From: Luidia sarsii
Lineage: Eukaryota > Echinodermata > Asteroidea > Paxillosida > Luidiidae
Length of the DNA stretch: 64,000 nt
NCBI GenBank assembly: GCA_949987565.1
Contig: OX465107.1
Coordinates: 4,285,212 to 4,349,211, forward strand
Reading direction: 5' to 3'
Shown here: one piece after another, positions 43,001-55,287 of the stretch
Position numbering within the stretch: position 1 is the first letter of the stretch
How the letters are laid out: every line of letters begins with the position of its first letter
Program-made: the position numbers and the translations under genes
Notes under the pieces: model-generated
Database searches by the model: none
What the model was told of the DNA's origin: nothing
What the model saw: the letters and a program-made list of their open reading frames with translations, nothing else

Positions 43001-46000
43001 GTTTCTGGTACTGTCCTTAATGCAGATGCTGCTGTTGTTTCTAGTACTGTCCTGAATGCAGATGCTGCTGTTGTTTCTGGTACTGTCCTGAATGCAGATG
43101 CTGCTGTTGTTTCTGGTACTGTCCTTAATGCAGATGCTGCTGTTGTTTCTGGTACTGTCCTTAATGCAGATGCTGCTGTTGTTTCTGGTACTGTCCTTAA
43201 TGCAGATGCTGCTGTTGTTTCTGGTACTGTCCTTAATGCACATGCTGCTGTTGTTTCTGGTACTGTCCTTAATGCAGATGCTGCTGTTGTTTCTGGTACT
43301 GTCCTTAATGTAGATGCTGTTGTTGTTTCTGGTACTGTCCTTAATGCAGATGCTGCTGTTGTTTCTGGCACTGTCCTTAATGCACATGCTGCTGTTGTTT
43401 CTGGTACTGTCCTTAATGTAGATGCTGTTGTTGTTTCTGGTACTGTCCTTAATGCAGATGCTGTTGTTGTTTCTGGTACTGTCCTTAATGCAGATGCTGC
43501 TGTTGTTTCTGGTACTGTCCTTATTGCAGATGCTGTTGTTGTTTCTGGTACTGTCCTTAATGCAGATGCTGTTGTTGTTTCTGGTACTGTCCTTAATGTA
43601 GATGCTGTTGTTGTTTCTGGTACTGTCCTTAATGTAGATGCTGTTGTTGTTTCTGGTACTGTCCTTAATGCAGATGCTGCTGTTGTTTCTGGTACTGTCC
43701 TTAATGTAGATGCTGCTGTTGTTTCTGGTACTGTCCTTAATGTAGATGCTGTTGTTGTTTCTGGTACTGTCCTTAATGTAGATGCTGTTGTTGTTTCTGG
43801 TACTGTCCTTAATGCAGATGCTGCTGTTGTTTCTGATACTGTCCTTAATGCAGATGCTGTTGTTGTTTCTGGTACTGTCCTTAATGCAGATGCTGTTGTT
43901 GTTTCTGGTACTGTCCTTAATGCAGATGCTGTTGTTGTTTCTGGTACTGTCCTTAATGCAGATGCTGCTGTTGTTTCTGGTACTGTCCTTAATGCAGATG
44001 CTGTTGTTGTTTCTGGTACTGTCCTTAATGCAGATGCTGCTGTTGTTTCTGGTACTGTCCTTAATGCAGATGCTGCTGTTGTTTCTGGTACTGTCCTTAA
44101 TGCAGATGCTGTTGTTGTTTCTGGTACTGTCCTTAATGCAGATGCTGTTGTTGTTTCTGGTACTGTCCTTAATGCAGATGCTGCTGTTGTTTCTGGTACT
44201 GTCCTTAATGCAGATGCTGCTGTTGTTTCTGGTACTGTCCTTAATGCAGATGCTGCTGTTGTTTCTGGTACTGTCCTTAATGCAGATGCTGTTGTTGTTT
44301 CTGGTACTGTCCTTAATGCAGATGCTGTTGTTGTTTCTGGTACTGTCCTTAATGCAGATGCTGTTGTTGTTTCTGGTACTGTCCTTAATGCAGATGCTGT
44401 TGTTGTTTCTGGTACTGTCCTTAATGCAGATGCTGTTGTTGTTTCTGGTACTGTCCTTAATGTAGATGCTGCTGTTGTTTCTGGTACTGTCCTTAATGCA
44501 GATGCTGATGTTGTTTCTGGTACTGTCCTTAATGTAGATGCTGTTGTTGTTTCTGGTACTGTCCTTAATGCAGATGCTGCTGTTGTTTCTAGTACTGTCC
44601 TTAATGCAGATGCTGCTGTTGTTTCTGGTACTGTCCTGAATGCAGATGCTGCTGTTGTTTATGGTACTGTCCTTAATGCAGATGCTGCTGTTGTTTCTGG
44701 TACTGTCCTTAATGCAGATGCTGCTGTTGTTTCTGGTACTGTCCTTAATGCAGATGCTGCTGTTGTTTCTGGTACTGTCCTTAATGCACATGCTGCTGTT
44801 GTTTCTGGTACTGTCCTTAATGCAGATGCTGCTGTTGTTTCTGGTACTGTCCTTAATGTAGATGCTGTTGTTGTTTCTGGTACTGTCCTTAATGCAGATG
44901 CTGCTGTTGTTTCTGGTACTGTCCTTAATGCACATGCTGCTGTTGTTTCTGGTACTGTCCTTAATGTAGATGCTGTTGTTGTTTCTGGTACTGTCCTTAA
45001 TGCAGATGCTGTTGTTGTTTCTGGTACTGTCCTTAATGCAGATGCTGCTGTTGTTTCTGGTACTGTCCTTATTGCAGATGCTGTTGTTGTTTCTGGTACT
45101 GTCCTTAATGCAGATGCTGCTGTTGTTTCTGGTACTGTCCTTAATGTAGATGCTGTTGTTGTTTCTGGTACTGTCCTTAATGTAGATGCTGTTGTTGTTT
45201 CTGGTACTGTCCTTAATGCAGATGCTGCTGTTGTTTCTGGTACTGTCCTTAATGTAGATGCTGCTGTTGTTTCTGGTACTGTCCTTAATGTAGATGCTGT
45301 TGTTGTTTCTGGTACTGTCCTTAATGTAGATGCTGTTGTTGTTTCTGGTACTGTCCTTAATGCAGATGCTGCTGTTGTTTCTGATACTGTCCTTAATGCA
45401 GATGCTGTTGTTGTTTCTGGTACTGTCCTTAATGCAGATGCTGTTGTTGTTTCTGGTACTGTCCTTAATGCAGATGCTGTTGTTGTTTCTGGTACTGTCC
45501 TTAATGCAGATGCTGCTGTTGTTTCTGGTACTGTCCTTAATGCAGATGCTGTTGTTGTTTCTGGTACTGTCCTTAATGCAGATGCTGTTGTTGTTTCTGG
45601 TACTGTCCTTAATGCAGATGCTGCTGTTGTTTCTGGTACTGTCCTTAATGCAGATGCTGCTGTTGTTTCTGGTACTGTCCTTAATGCAGATGCTGCTGTT
45701 GTTTCTGGTACTGTCCTTAATGCAGATGCTGTTGTTGTTTCTGGTACTGTCCTTAATGCAGATGCTGTTGTTGTTTCTGGTACTGTCCTTAATGCAGATG
45801 CTGTTGTTGTTTCTGGTACTGTCCTTAATGCAGATGCTGTTGTTGTTTCTGGTACTGTCCTTAATGCAGATGCTGCTGTTGTTTCTGGTATTGTCCTTAA
45901 TGCACATGCTGCTGTTGTTTCTGAGATTGCTGGTGTTGTTGTTACAGTTGTTTCTGACGGGGTTGATGTTGCTAATGTTTTTGGCGTTGTACATGTGTTT

Positions 46001-46102
46001 GATGATGTTGCTGTTGCTGGCGCATTTGCTGCTGTCGTTCCTACCGATGCTGTTGATATTGTTTGTTGCTGCTACTCGGTTGCTGTAATTGTACAGAGCC
46101 AT
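39998..46102 (-). other. ATG-initiated 2034-residue open frame on the complement of the array
   Basis: ATG at 46102, stop TAG at 39998-40000; repeat NNSSICIKDSTR or NNNSICIKDSTR. A TATATTTATAG-like element about 55 bp upstream and a two-codon uORF precede it. A second complementary frame (repeat TVPETTAASALR, mucin-like in composition) is also open but has no upstream ATG. No domain is recognised; most likely not a gene. Confidence 0.18.
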
Positions 46103-46108
46103 CGATGA
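40004..46108 (+). other. start-less 2034-codon open frame through the array
   Basis: Plus frame with repeat AVVVSGTVLNAD runs without a stop from after TAG 40001-40003 to TGA 46106-46108, including 180 bp of non-repeat sequence at the right. It contains no ATG. An acceptor-like gttgctatag|cct sits exactly at its left edge, so it could be an exon only if spliced to an upstream start. Confidence 0.2.
40006..45922. repeat. 36-bp minisatellite, about 165 units
   Basis: Unit gcagatgctgctgttgtttc plus tggtactgtccttaat. Main variants are gctgctg/gctgttg, gcagatg/gtagatg/gcacatg, and rare tctagtact, tctgatact, cttattgca and cctgaatgc. Rare variants recur at fixed offsets of 1188 bp (33 units) in the left half and 1548 bp (43 units) in the right half. 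Because 36 is divisible by 3 and the unit lacks stops in three frames, very long open frames arise automatically. Confidence 0.97.
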
Positions 46109-47261
46109 ATCGTCACGTAACCAAAAGTCCACCGGGGGGTTTACGCCATAGAGCTCTATAAATATACAGCTCTTTAGTCTACGCTCATAAACCACTCACT
46201 TCCATCTCTCCCGTTAATCAAGCATCGTAGTCCTTGACAGCGAACGGTAATGTTCCGTCGGCACCTTGTGAATGATTAAACGACCTCAATGAAGGTTTAG
46301 CTGCGCACGAATAGTGGATGCGTTTATCGGTGTGACACTTTAAAGATCGCCTTGCCTCCGCACCAAACAAACTGCATGCACAACGAAACATCTTGCGTGG
46401 CAGAACTCGTCTCAACTTGAAGACGACTCGCGTTTACTGTGAAATTCCAGTGCGCCCTCTCGCGATATGATTTAACTGCCACGTACACATTTACGCGGCT
46501 CATCGGATATTAGAGAGGTTTCGCAAGCGAACGGTTACTGTTAGTGCAACGGATACGTCATAAATAATGACGTCATTACGTTACCTTCTGTCCTCTAAAC
46601 GCGTGGACGGCACGGATATCTCGCTCATTACACGTAAGGAAGAAACGCGTAGGAAAATTCGAATTTCTAGCAAATCGTCTTTCCTTTTTTGTCGATATAA
46701 ATGGTGTTGCCCAGAACTGAGTAATCGCTGATTATGTAAGGGTAATTTTTGTGAGTTTCCAGGACTTTGAAATACGATAAAAACGTGCATGCATAATGTC
46801 GGAGGTAGACTTATAATTTCGCGCGCGAAACCTTTCTAACGTGCATGTAGGTTGCGCGTTTCCAGTATGACGAAATGGGCGGGAACAAATTCAATAGTCG
46901 TGTGTGATGGAGCGCTCTCGAGAGAGGGTGTTTTGATTTTGAATGGAAGATCAACCCGTGTGGTGTAACCATGGATACGACCTCGTGACCTGGTCATCCC
47001 TTATGCAGGGTCACTAGGCCAGCGATGTGGCGGGAGGGGGGGGGGAGAAATAGCTTTCTCTATGTAAATATTTGTCTTTCGGCGTCTTTCGGTTTTGATA
47101 GAAGACGCAAAAGATATTGACTCCCGGAGATTTTTCCTTTATGATTAACCCACCGAGGTCAGATACTGTTACAAAGCAGCGCGAACTCCTAGTAAATTGC
47201 TCACTTATTGCAAGGCCTTTTAAACGCAGAAATTGTACCGGTACCCGGGTTATAGGGGCTG

Positions 47262-47305
47262 GCGTGTCGATCTTAACGCGACCCTAGCAGGACATTTCGC
47301 AAAAA
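47262..47305 (-). repeat. degenerate GGTCCTGCT hairpin unit
   Basis: Complement has gcgaaatgtcctgctagggt and gttaagatcgacacgcc, with the hairpin partly kept. Confidence 0.5.
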
Positions 47306-48167
47306 TAATGGAGAATGACATAAACAAAATTGTCGAACGCTGATATCTGAGGTCGGAATCAACTTCGATTACTACACGATGTTTCCTCACAATCACTCAC
47401 CGTGGTCACCCTTTATTCAGGCGGGTACAGCTATACTAATTTAATACAGGACCTATATGACGCTATTTCAAATAACTGTTCATTGGAAACGAACCCGTTC
47501 GGTAATCATAGATTGGAGTTATTACATAAATTTACGCCGTTTCTTGGTTTACCAGAACATCTGCCGAACGTCCAGCGATACTGAAAACCGAAAGAAACTG
47601 GATCATCTGTTGGATGTGCACAATGGCGATGATAATATTATGCAATCCAAACAAGTACTGAACGCTTTAGGTCTCTCAGCTTTTGGCGAGATACCGTAGC
47701 AATCTGCCTTGGTAGGTGTGGTCGAGGGCTTGTAAGTGCCGAGAAGTTGGGTCCCGGAAGTCCAGTGCCATCGTACGGTGGCACAGACTGCTCGCGGGAG
47801 GTGGGGGGACTGATTAGCATAGGCCCTAATAACAATTCAGCGAGTTCCGCTTTCGGTGTCGGCAGACTCGACTGATGCTGGCTGACACAGGGCGACATCG
47901 GAACGGGCGAATGGTGTTTACTTTCGGTAGTTACAATTTGACTTGATCGAATCCTCACGTTGAAATCATATGGTCTGAGATGCTGTACTTTTTCGAGAAA
48001 TCTTCACCCAAACATCGACAAATAGTTTATTATTTGTGAGTAATAAACTATATCTTGCACTACAGAACGGTGCAAAAACTGTGACGGGTTTTTTATTTCT
48101 TCTTTCTCAGCCGTTGCCATTTGAGCTAAAACCTTCACAGGATTTCTTTTTTGGAATGTTGAATGGT

Positions 48168-48543
48168 TTAAAGCCCCTACACAACATTGGTCGAGGTCAA
48201 AGAATAGCATGCATACGTTGTCTGGTCCAACATATGCATGAAATAGCACGCCTTTGAAAATTTCAGCTCAATCCGCCAACCGAGTCTCGAGAAAATGGTG
48301 AAAGCCGCTTCATTTTTTTGTTTCGCGAAAATGCTGCATTCAACGCCGTACTGTTCCGAAAAATAGTTTAGATCCCCGGTGAGACGTAAACGATTTCTTT
48401 CAATCTGTTCTCCCAAAATACAACAGAAATATTCCAGTGCGAGGTTTCTACTATAACCATCTTAATTCAAACTGTATAAGTTTCATATAAATCTGTGAAC
48501 ATTTCTGTTTTTCGTTCTTACCAATGTTGTGTAGGGGCTTTAA
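48168..48543. mobile_element. piggyBac-type MITE, intact copy
   Basis: TTAA flanks, 20-bp inverted ends agcccctacacaacattggt, 376 bp in total. It serves as the empty-site reference for the insertion at 13252. Confidence 0.9.
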
Positions 48544-49494
48544 CACACAAGCTGTGACAGTCTTTTGACCTTTACCAATGTTGTACAGGTCTACAGGATT
48601 TGGTAGTACAGTATATCATTGCGCGTATACAGTTGGGCCGATTTGCTGGGGCCTCAACTCACTGCTCGCTGTATAATTAAAGCGATTTATTATTACGACG
48701 GCCGCGTGGTGAGAGCTCGGGCCACCGTCCCTTCTGATTTTAGAGTGTGATCGTTTTCATTTACGTGCCGAGCTCGGGCTCTGTGTAAACCCCGCCATGC
48801 TGGCCAGCCCGGCCCCGCCCGACGATCGACGAGCGACCCCCGTGGATGCAGTCGTCGCCTCGTGTCAATAATGGGCCCCGTGGTCTGCCGCTGTATAAGG
48901 GATGGGGTTGGGGAGGGATAGGGCACAGACGTCGTACGTAGCTACTAGCGAACGACGGCAGCGATAGTCAAACAGACGGCCCTGGTGGATGACTTCCGTT
49001 TAATAAATCGTCTCCCTCTTCCGTCCTCGTAACAACCCCCCCCCCCAAAAAAAATGCACATCGCCGTTGTGTCAAGCACCTCCTCAGCCGGGGCCCGGTC
49101 TCTCCGAGGGGAGAGGAGTCACTCCCGGGCTCAGATTGCTGGAGATCAGGCTCTCATGATGTCTGCCAAATATTACGTGCCTGGAGTCGTTGGACTCGAG
49201 TTGTTTATCGAACGTGAAATAGTATTGTTCGCGTGGGAATGAAAATGAGGGGGTCGGTTCCCAGATTTTTTTGGCAGCCAGTTCGTGGTTAGACGCTATG
49301 CGCCTAACAATGGATTGTTGACTTTTCTTTTGGCGGGTTTTCTTCCTTCTTTTTTTTGCCCATTACTTGGCCTAGATTTGTCAGAAATGACGGGAGGTTT
49401 TGATTGATGTTGACCAAGACAATCTACCGTTGTTGTTTTTTGGGTTTTTTTTACTGAGGGAAGGACTTTATAGCGTCGATCCGGTGACGTGACG

Positions 49495-49502
49495 TGACGT
49501 CA
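49495..49502. promoter_or_regulatory. CRE-like palindrome TGACGTCA
   Basis: Perfect TGACGTCA preceded by two further GTGACG half-sites. No gene start is recognised nearby; the GPCR start is 2.2 kb away, so a link is speculative. Confidence 0.2.
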
Positions 49503-50595
49503 TGACCCACGGGCCGGCGTGTCGGGTCTTTATTGCGACGGCCCGATTAGCGCCAGTGCGAGTGGGGTAAAAAAGAAGAAGAAGCACGCTGACACGCAGC
49601 AGTCAATCCCAATTCCAATCAGACTAATTTCATGCTTAGTAATTACCCAATTAACCATGTCTTGTCTTCATGAGTATGCCGTTTTTGAGATCAGACCAAC
49701 TTCTGAAAGTTTATTTGTCTTGTGCTTATTTATTGTAATCCCAATACACACGTAGGCCCTAGGTGTTAGACTAGTTATATGAAACTATGACGAATAGAGA
49801 TGTGGCATTTGACGTCCATTTAAGTACAGCAGTGCAGATCGTGCACTTAAGTAATTACGATGCTGACCATATCAAACATGTATGATTTATGGAATCGGTA
49901 CGTTATAACTGCAACAGTAATTATTCCCAAGGCTGAGGCCGTTTAAGAAATGAAGGCTTAGGCTCGGGCTTGGCTTTGGTCATAGTATTGATCTTACCCG
50001 TTATAATGTCAAAGGCATATAAACAAGCGTCTGGACCCAGTTTCTTGGTGAACACTGTACTTATATCAAGTAAAGAATCCTTCAAATTCGGCAACAAACC
50101 ACAACCTCGATTTTCAGGTTTTGCCAGACGGAGACGAAGCCTAAGCCCGAGCCTGATCCATGGATTCGTGAAGGGGCTGAATTCGTACATGGGTTTTGCG
50201 GAGAGTCAGAACCACCTGTGACGTCATGCACGGAACCTAAGACTCAAATCCACTGTATATAGTGTTAATTTGTCTTGTAGAAAAAACATGCCCATAGTGT
50301 GTCCTCTCGGTGGTGAAGATGGCAGGTGTTCTCCCATTCAGCGACATCGCCCTTCTGTTGATCCAGTAGGGCAACAAAATGAGTGAAACATTTGAAGACT
50401 GTTCGTCCTGTTCTTTGTTTTCTATCCATCGTGGATATTGTCTTTTCCGATAGAGTCATATAAGATCCAGGAGTAAAGATGCTTTCCGTGTCCCTTGATC
50501 TATGAAGCAGCTGTGGGTATAGCGCTTATCAAATCGCCTTGTGTCAATGGGAAGTGACTACTGCCGAGCGCAACACCGGGTGCCGGTGAGTAGTT

Positions 50596-51711
50596 TCACC
50601 GTGCGTCGCTCTGAGCACCCGGCTCTCCTCGCCACCTGGAGTGGGCCCTGTTGGCCGGGCAGCCCAGAAGCCGGTCGGCCGTGCTCCGGAAGGCCCGGTT
50701 GCGCGCGTAGTAGATGATCACGTTCCACAGGCTGTTGAGGAGCAGGAACAGCTGGGACAGGTAGGCCACGGCGTCGGGGGCCGGCTCCTGCCGAAAGTTC
50801 TCCCAGGAGATGGTCACGTAGTAGGGCGTCCAGGAGACGGCCGTGACCAGGGCCATGATGAGGAAAGTCCGGGCCGCCTTGGTCTCGGGCGTGGTCCGGC
50901 GAGGCGGCGGCGGCGGCTGCGAGCCCGACGCTGCCCGGTGTCGGTGACCCTCGGCCGCCGTCGTCGCGAGCCCGCACTCGCGGACGGCGTCCCCCTCACT
51001 GCCGTTGGCCTCCGCCGTCGCGTCCTGGATGTCCCCCATCCGGATGGCGTCCACCCGCGAGGCGTGGCGGGCGGCCAGGCAGCTGAGGTGCAGGTGGAGG
51101 AGGAAGGTGACTAGCACGGGCAGGGCGATGAAGAGCGACATGCCCAGCTGGCCCATGACGTCCTTGCCCTGACTGGAGTCGATGAAGCACACGCTGAAGT
51201 TGGCGTAGTAGAGTAGCACCCGGTCGGGCAGGAAGACGTAGAGCAGAGTCCAGGCCAGCAGGGCGGCCAGGAAGGCGACCTCGGCCACGGCGGCGCGCCG
51301 CAGCGTGACGATACTGCGATAGCGGAGCGGCCAGATGACGGCGATGTAGCGCTCCACATTGATGGCCAGCACGGAGAGTCCGGCGTTGAAGTAGAGCACG
51401 TTGCAGGAGGCGATCAGCGTGCAGTAGGCGTCGCCGTAGGGCCAACGCTGCAGGGCCGTGGAGCCCACGGCCGGCACGCCGACCAGCAGGCCCACCAGCA
51501 GGTCGGTGGTGGTCAGCGAGACCAGGAAGAGCTTGGTGACGGGGCTGACGCCGTCGGGCGTCAGGCGGAGCACGAGCAGGGACAGGGCGTTGCCCAGGAG
51601 GATGGCGAGGGTGACCACTCCCAGGAGGCACGCCTTGGCCACCGAGAGCGGGCCGGCGCCCGGCGGGACCGCCGTGGTCCTCCCGACGTCCACCGGGCTC
51701 TCAGTCTCCAT
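50596..51711 (-). CDS. class A (rhodopsin-like) orphan GPCR, intronless, paralogue
   Basis: 371 residues from ATG 51711 to TGA 50596. The frame is open a little further upstream but only this ATG is in frame, and it gives a 23-residue N terminus before TM1. Landmarks: GN at 40-41, Asp70 in SLTTTD, Cys97, ERY at 120-122 then IAVIWPLRY, Asn171 (NFS) and Cys175, SWTP with Trp294 and Pro296, TM7 N330-VII-Y334 with Val for Pro in NPxxY. The third inner loop (about 200-280) is longer than in the paralogue and has His/Arg and a Pro run. Long stretches (YFNAGLSV.AINVERYIAVIW, WPYGDAYC) are shared with 32033-33208. A five-codon upstream ORF lies in the leader. Ligand unknown. Confidence 0.93.
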   Translation of the reverse strand: METESPVDVGRTTAVPPGAGPLSVAKACLLGVVTLAILLGNALSLLVLRLTPDGVSPVTKLFLVSLTTTDLLVGLLVGVPAVGSTALQRWPYGDAYCTLIASCNVLYFNAGLSVLAINVERYIAVIWPLRYRSIVTLRRAAVAEVAFLAALLAWTLLYVFLPDRVLLYYANFSVCFIDSSQGKDVMGQLGMSLFIALPVLVTFLLHLHLSCLAARHASRVDAIRMGDIQDATAEANGSEGDAVRECGLATTAAEGHRHRAASGSQPPPPPRRTTPETKAARTFLIMALVTAVSWTPYYVTISWENFRQEPAPDAVAYLSQLFLLLNSLWNVIIYYARNRAFRSTADRLLGCPANRAHSRWRGEPGAQSDAR

Positions 51712-52342
51712 GGCCGGCGGCGGGCTCACCAAGGACCTCCCATGTACCAACCCTGTGTGACCACGCACCTCTCGAGCTCGTCGCCCGGTGCTTGCTCTCC
51801 CTGTATAGCCCCTCTACCTCTCTCTATTGCTCTCGCTGGACTTTCTCCGGTCGACGGGACCCTGACTCGTCGGCACACTGCCGAGCAGAGTGCAAACACG
51901 ATGACCGCCTCGCCAACCCCCCCCCCCCCTCCTCGCGTCTTGTCCTGTTTGATTAACACTCGAGTTATACATTAACCCAGATCGGGATATGTACGCGCGA
52001 GACAGCCAGAACTGACTTTACCACTGCGTCGGTTTTTGTATCGGTGGGAGTGGCAGTTCCCCCAGATTCAGGCTGAGATCCTGATTGAGCATTAAAGACA
52101 TCCGCTTCGCGTGGAAGGTTCAACCATGGTTCATCCAAGACGGGAGCAATGGACGACACTTGTTGCTATGCTTCAGACTTGCTTCTGTCTGATATTCATT
52201 CTACGGCCAAGTATCACGCACGACGTGTCAGCCGGTACGAACCAACTTGAGTAACGGCACCTAGCCTATACAGTGATAAGTAATTTACCCGGGTTTCTGT
52301 GAAATTATTTATTATATCTTCTATTATATCTTCTACTTTTTT

Positions 52343-52485
52343 CAAAGAGTGGGTTTGCGGTGACACCATGTACGAGAATCTCTTTTGTGAGTGAGTGTGC
52401 TTCTGAAAAGAATCGGGGGGTTTCACTCCTCTACGTTTCGGACAGTATGCTCTATCCGAGCTTCCAGACGACCACACTCCTGCCT
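52343..52485 (-). ncRNA. hairpin element, hammerhead-like copy
   Basis: ggtttgcggtgacaccatgt family head, then tctgaaaaga, and on the minus strand GGATAG-agcata-CTGTCC followed by GAAACGTAGAG. The CTGATGA box is changed to CTGGAAG, so this copy should be inactive. Confidence 0.4.
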
Positions 52486-53754
52486 GCCACATCGGCATTC
52501 TTCCTCCTGAAGTCCTTGATATGCAATGAACTTTTGCCGTGTCCGATCGTGAGATTTCAATGCTTAGGAATGTTCCCTCCCCAATACTCTTTCCGCTGAT
52601 TTATCTTCGTATACTAAAGTGGCTTTGGAGAACCGTATGGGATTTGATAAGGGCAGCTGCCGCGGCAAAGACTCGTGCGAAATGTGGCCACCATCGGTTT
52701 CGAGTTAGAGCGCCCCCAACGGGCGAGTCTGGTTAACGGTACCAGCGGGCGTCTTTCCGTACGCGGTACACACTGTAACACCGGCCGATGAGTTCTTGAT
52801 TTTTATGTGGGCCGACGTGGACTTGATGCGCGGCTTTTCTTTCTTTCTTTTGAGATAGCTCGTTCATCACTGACCCATTGCTTCACCTTAGGATTTTCCA
52901 TGAGTTCGCGCAGACAAAAAACACAACAATGTCTGTCTGTCCCTCTCCTCGACAATGCAATGCAATGCCATGTGGCATTTGATCTACTTTCGTTTTTCTC
53001 CTCCCCCCACTTTTCATCTTAGGGCAACAAGACAATTGTCACTTCCATTTCTCTCCTCTTGTATGTCCGTCTCTCTCTCTCTGTCCTTCGCACTACATCG
53101 TGTGGGCTTGGGTCTTTTAAATTGTATGTTAGACTTCCCCTACAACGCACGGCCAACAGCTGAGCTGTCATTCCCATCTTTCCCTCAGTACACGCCCAAC
53201 CAAGCACCGTTTACTTTGCCACCTCATTGCGTACTGGACCCAATAATATTCCTGCCGTCTTCAACACTTTTTTGTCGGTCACACACCGCTGCCGTCCAAT
53301 GCCGACGATACTCCTGAAGCTGACATGGTCTGGAATACATTTACATGCAAACGTCATCCCTACTTTTAGCCAGTCTCCGTGGCTCACGTGCACGTCTGTA
53401 TTTTGTCAAGTGTGAATTAACCCATGATAAACCCGTCCGTGTTTAATTATACTGCTGGTTCGTTTTCAAACTCAGAATGGTCGACGGTTCATGTAAGTTA
53501 CAGAAACGGGCTGATCAGCAGACCGTTCATTATCTATGCGACAGCAATACACGTGTGAACGACAGGACGTCTGGCATGGAAAGTCTGGTACCTTACCATA
53601 TCGATCGTGCACCAATGCAGTATTACGTGCAGACGGCGGGGTACATGTTTCGGTACATTGATTTTTAATCAATATATCGGTAACCGGCCACGCACGCAGT
53701 GCATCGAGCGCCGGCTTAGCATGTGCGCGTGTAAAATGTGGAAATTTCTGTCAT

Positions 53755-53895
53755 ACACGTCTGGTATTTGGCTGCGGAAGAGAGGGATGCTTCCCCAAAT
53801 CCTTGCAGAAATTCGGCTTGGACCACTACACATTTTGTGGTTGTTGTTTTTATCTCTGGGGTAATCCTATCGGATAAGAGCACAAACATATTAAA
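53755..53895. repeat. dispersed repeat, copy 2 (partner 30735-30860)
   Basis: ttgcagaaattcggcttgga shared exactly, with flanking similarity to the end gataagagcaca. Confidence 0.7.
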
Positions 53896-54694
53896 AAAAG
53901 GTGCCGGCCCCGTGTGCTGCACATTTCATCACCTTTGTTCTATAAGGCTCGTGGGAGACCAAAGACTTCCCTGGACTCACTGCTTTGACCCTCTGTTTGC
54001 TGAGATTGGATATCATAATTATTATGTGCCTTGGCTACCGATTTGTTTCCCTCTTGAATTCATAATGCATAAAAGGGGCGTGTGCCTAGCTCGCGAAAAC
54101 TTAAAGCTGTATTTGGACTGAGAGTGTCAAAAAGCCCCCCCCCCCCACAAATACCACTGAAACTAAACAAAAGAAAAAAGAAGGAAGTTGATAACAACAC
54201 GAAAGCTGACAGGTGATTCAAGCGGCACGGTGGGTTTAAGAAGGTAAAGTAGAGTGCTCATGCACCATTATTTTCCATTCGGCACCCCCAAACGATCACT
54301 CGATCAACTAGAACGGCGCCCTCTTGCGGTGTGAGAAGTTAGTCACCCCCGCCCCCCCCCCCCCACACCTAGTTACACATACTTCGTAGAGCACGTGTCC
54401 TGGCACGCATGCTCACTCCCCGACTAAAAAAAACCCCAAGATAATTCACACTGATCGAAAAGCCCAGGGGAATGCAGTGCTGATTTTCACATATATTTTT
54501 TTCTCATTCTGAAAGCTGTATCCGCTCTTCTGTGTATTGAAATGAAAATCTAGATAACTATCAACACCCCCTTCTCCCCCTCGAAAAAAACAAAACGCAC
54601 ATTTTTGTTTTGATAACGGGAAAAGTACAATTTCGTCTCTTCTTTTATATTATCTTTTTTTTTTATCACAGATATAACATTTAGGCATTTATTT

Positions 54695-54740
54695 TGCCTT
54701 TGAGAAAGGTTCTGCTAGGACCAGGCCCACTAAATTTTAT
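54695..54740 (+). repeat. GGTCCTGCT hairpin unit, truncated
   Basis: tgcctttgagaaaggttctg, ctaggaccaggcccactaaa; the GAAACGTC segment is deleted. Confidence 0.65.
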
Positions 54741-55251
54741 GATTTATTTTGATTTATAATTAAAGATTATATCAACAAAACCTAATATTTTAATTATAGA
54801 CCTATTATCTTTATTGGACTTGATGCAAAATGGTTATTAATGAATTATCAATCCCAAACATTTTAGCGGGTCTGACGTTCTGAACATGTCGGTACTATCC
54901 TCGACGAGGAAAGAGAACGAGAACGAGAATAAAATCGATCGACTACAACCAAAATCCCGCTGTGCACGTGGTTCCAGCCAAAACCACACGGTCACCTCCC
55001 ACATAAATTATAATGCCTTAAGCAGATTACCAACAAATATATATAGCGTGATAATGAAAGAATCCGTGGCGGTGGATGAAAGGGGGCAGCCGAGCCGGCA
55101 GTGGGCGATCTGAGCGGCGGTTGCAGTGCCTTGCTCAATATCAGTGCCTTGTCGGTGTTGTTGTTGTTGTTGTGGGTGGTAGTGCATTTCAGGAATCCTT
55201 GCCGCTTTATCTTAATCACTTCAGTAGAATTTAAGTCTGACCGCCAGAGCG

Positions 55252-55283
<32 letters not shown>

Positions 55284-55287
55284 GGGG
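55252..55287. repeat. T-run followed by G-run
   Basis: About 26 T then 11 G. Similar T(n)G(n) joints occur at 30806 and 62838. Confidence 0.9.

Larger units (their letters stand above)
46110..50595. other. intergenic region right of the array
   Basis: No recognised gene. Contains TGACGTCA CRE-like palindromes at 46568 and 49495, a degenerate GGTCCTGCT unit near 47270 and a MITE. Confidence 0.5.

Noticed and set aside
39991..43371. 1126-residue mucin-like protein on the minus strand
   Set aside because: The apparent start is a GTG created by one variant unit; the frame is open only because the unit lacks stops, and there is no signal peptide or ATG.
40006..45922. CRISPR array (regular 36-bp repeats)
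   Set aside because: Repeats are directly adjacent with no spacers, and the context is an animal genome; this is a minisatellite.
51712..51768. N-terminal extension of the second GPCR to 51768
   Set aside because: That frame start is GTG; only 51711 is an in-frame ATG and it gives an N terminus like other class A receptors.
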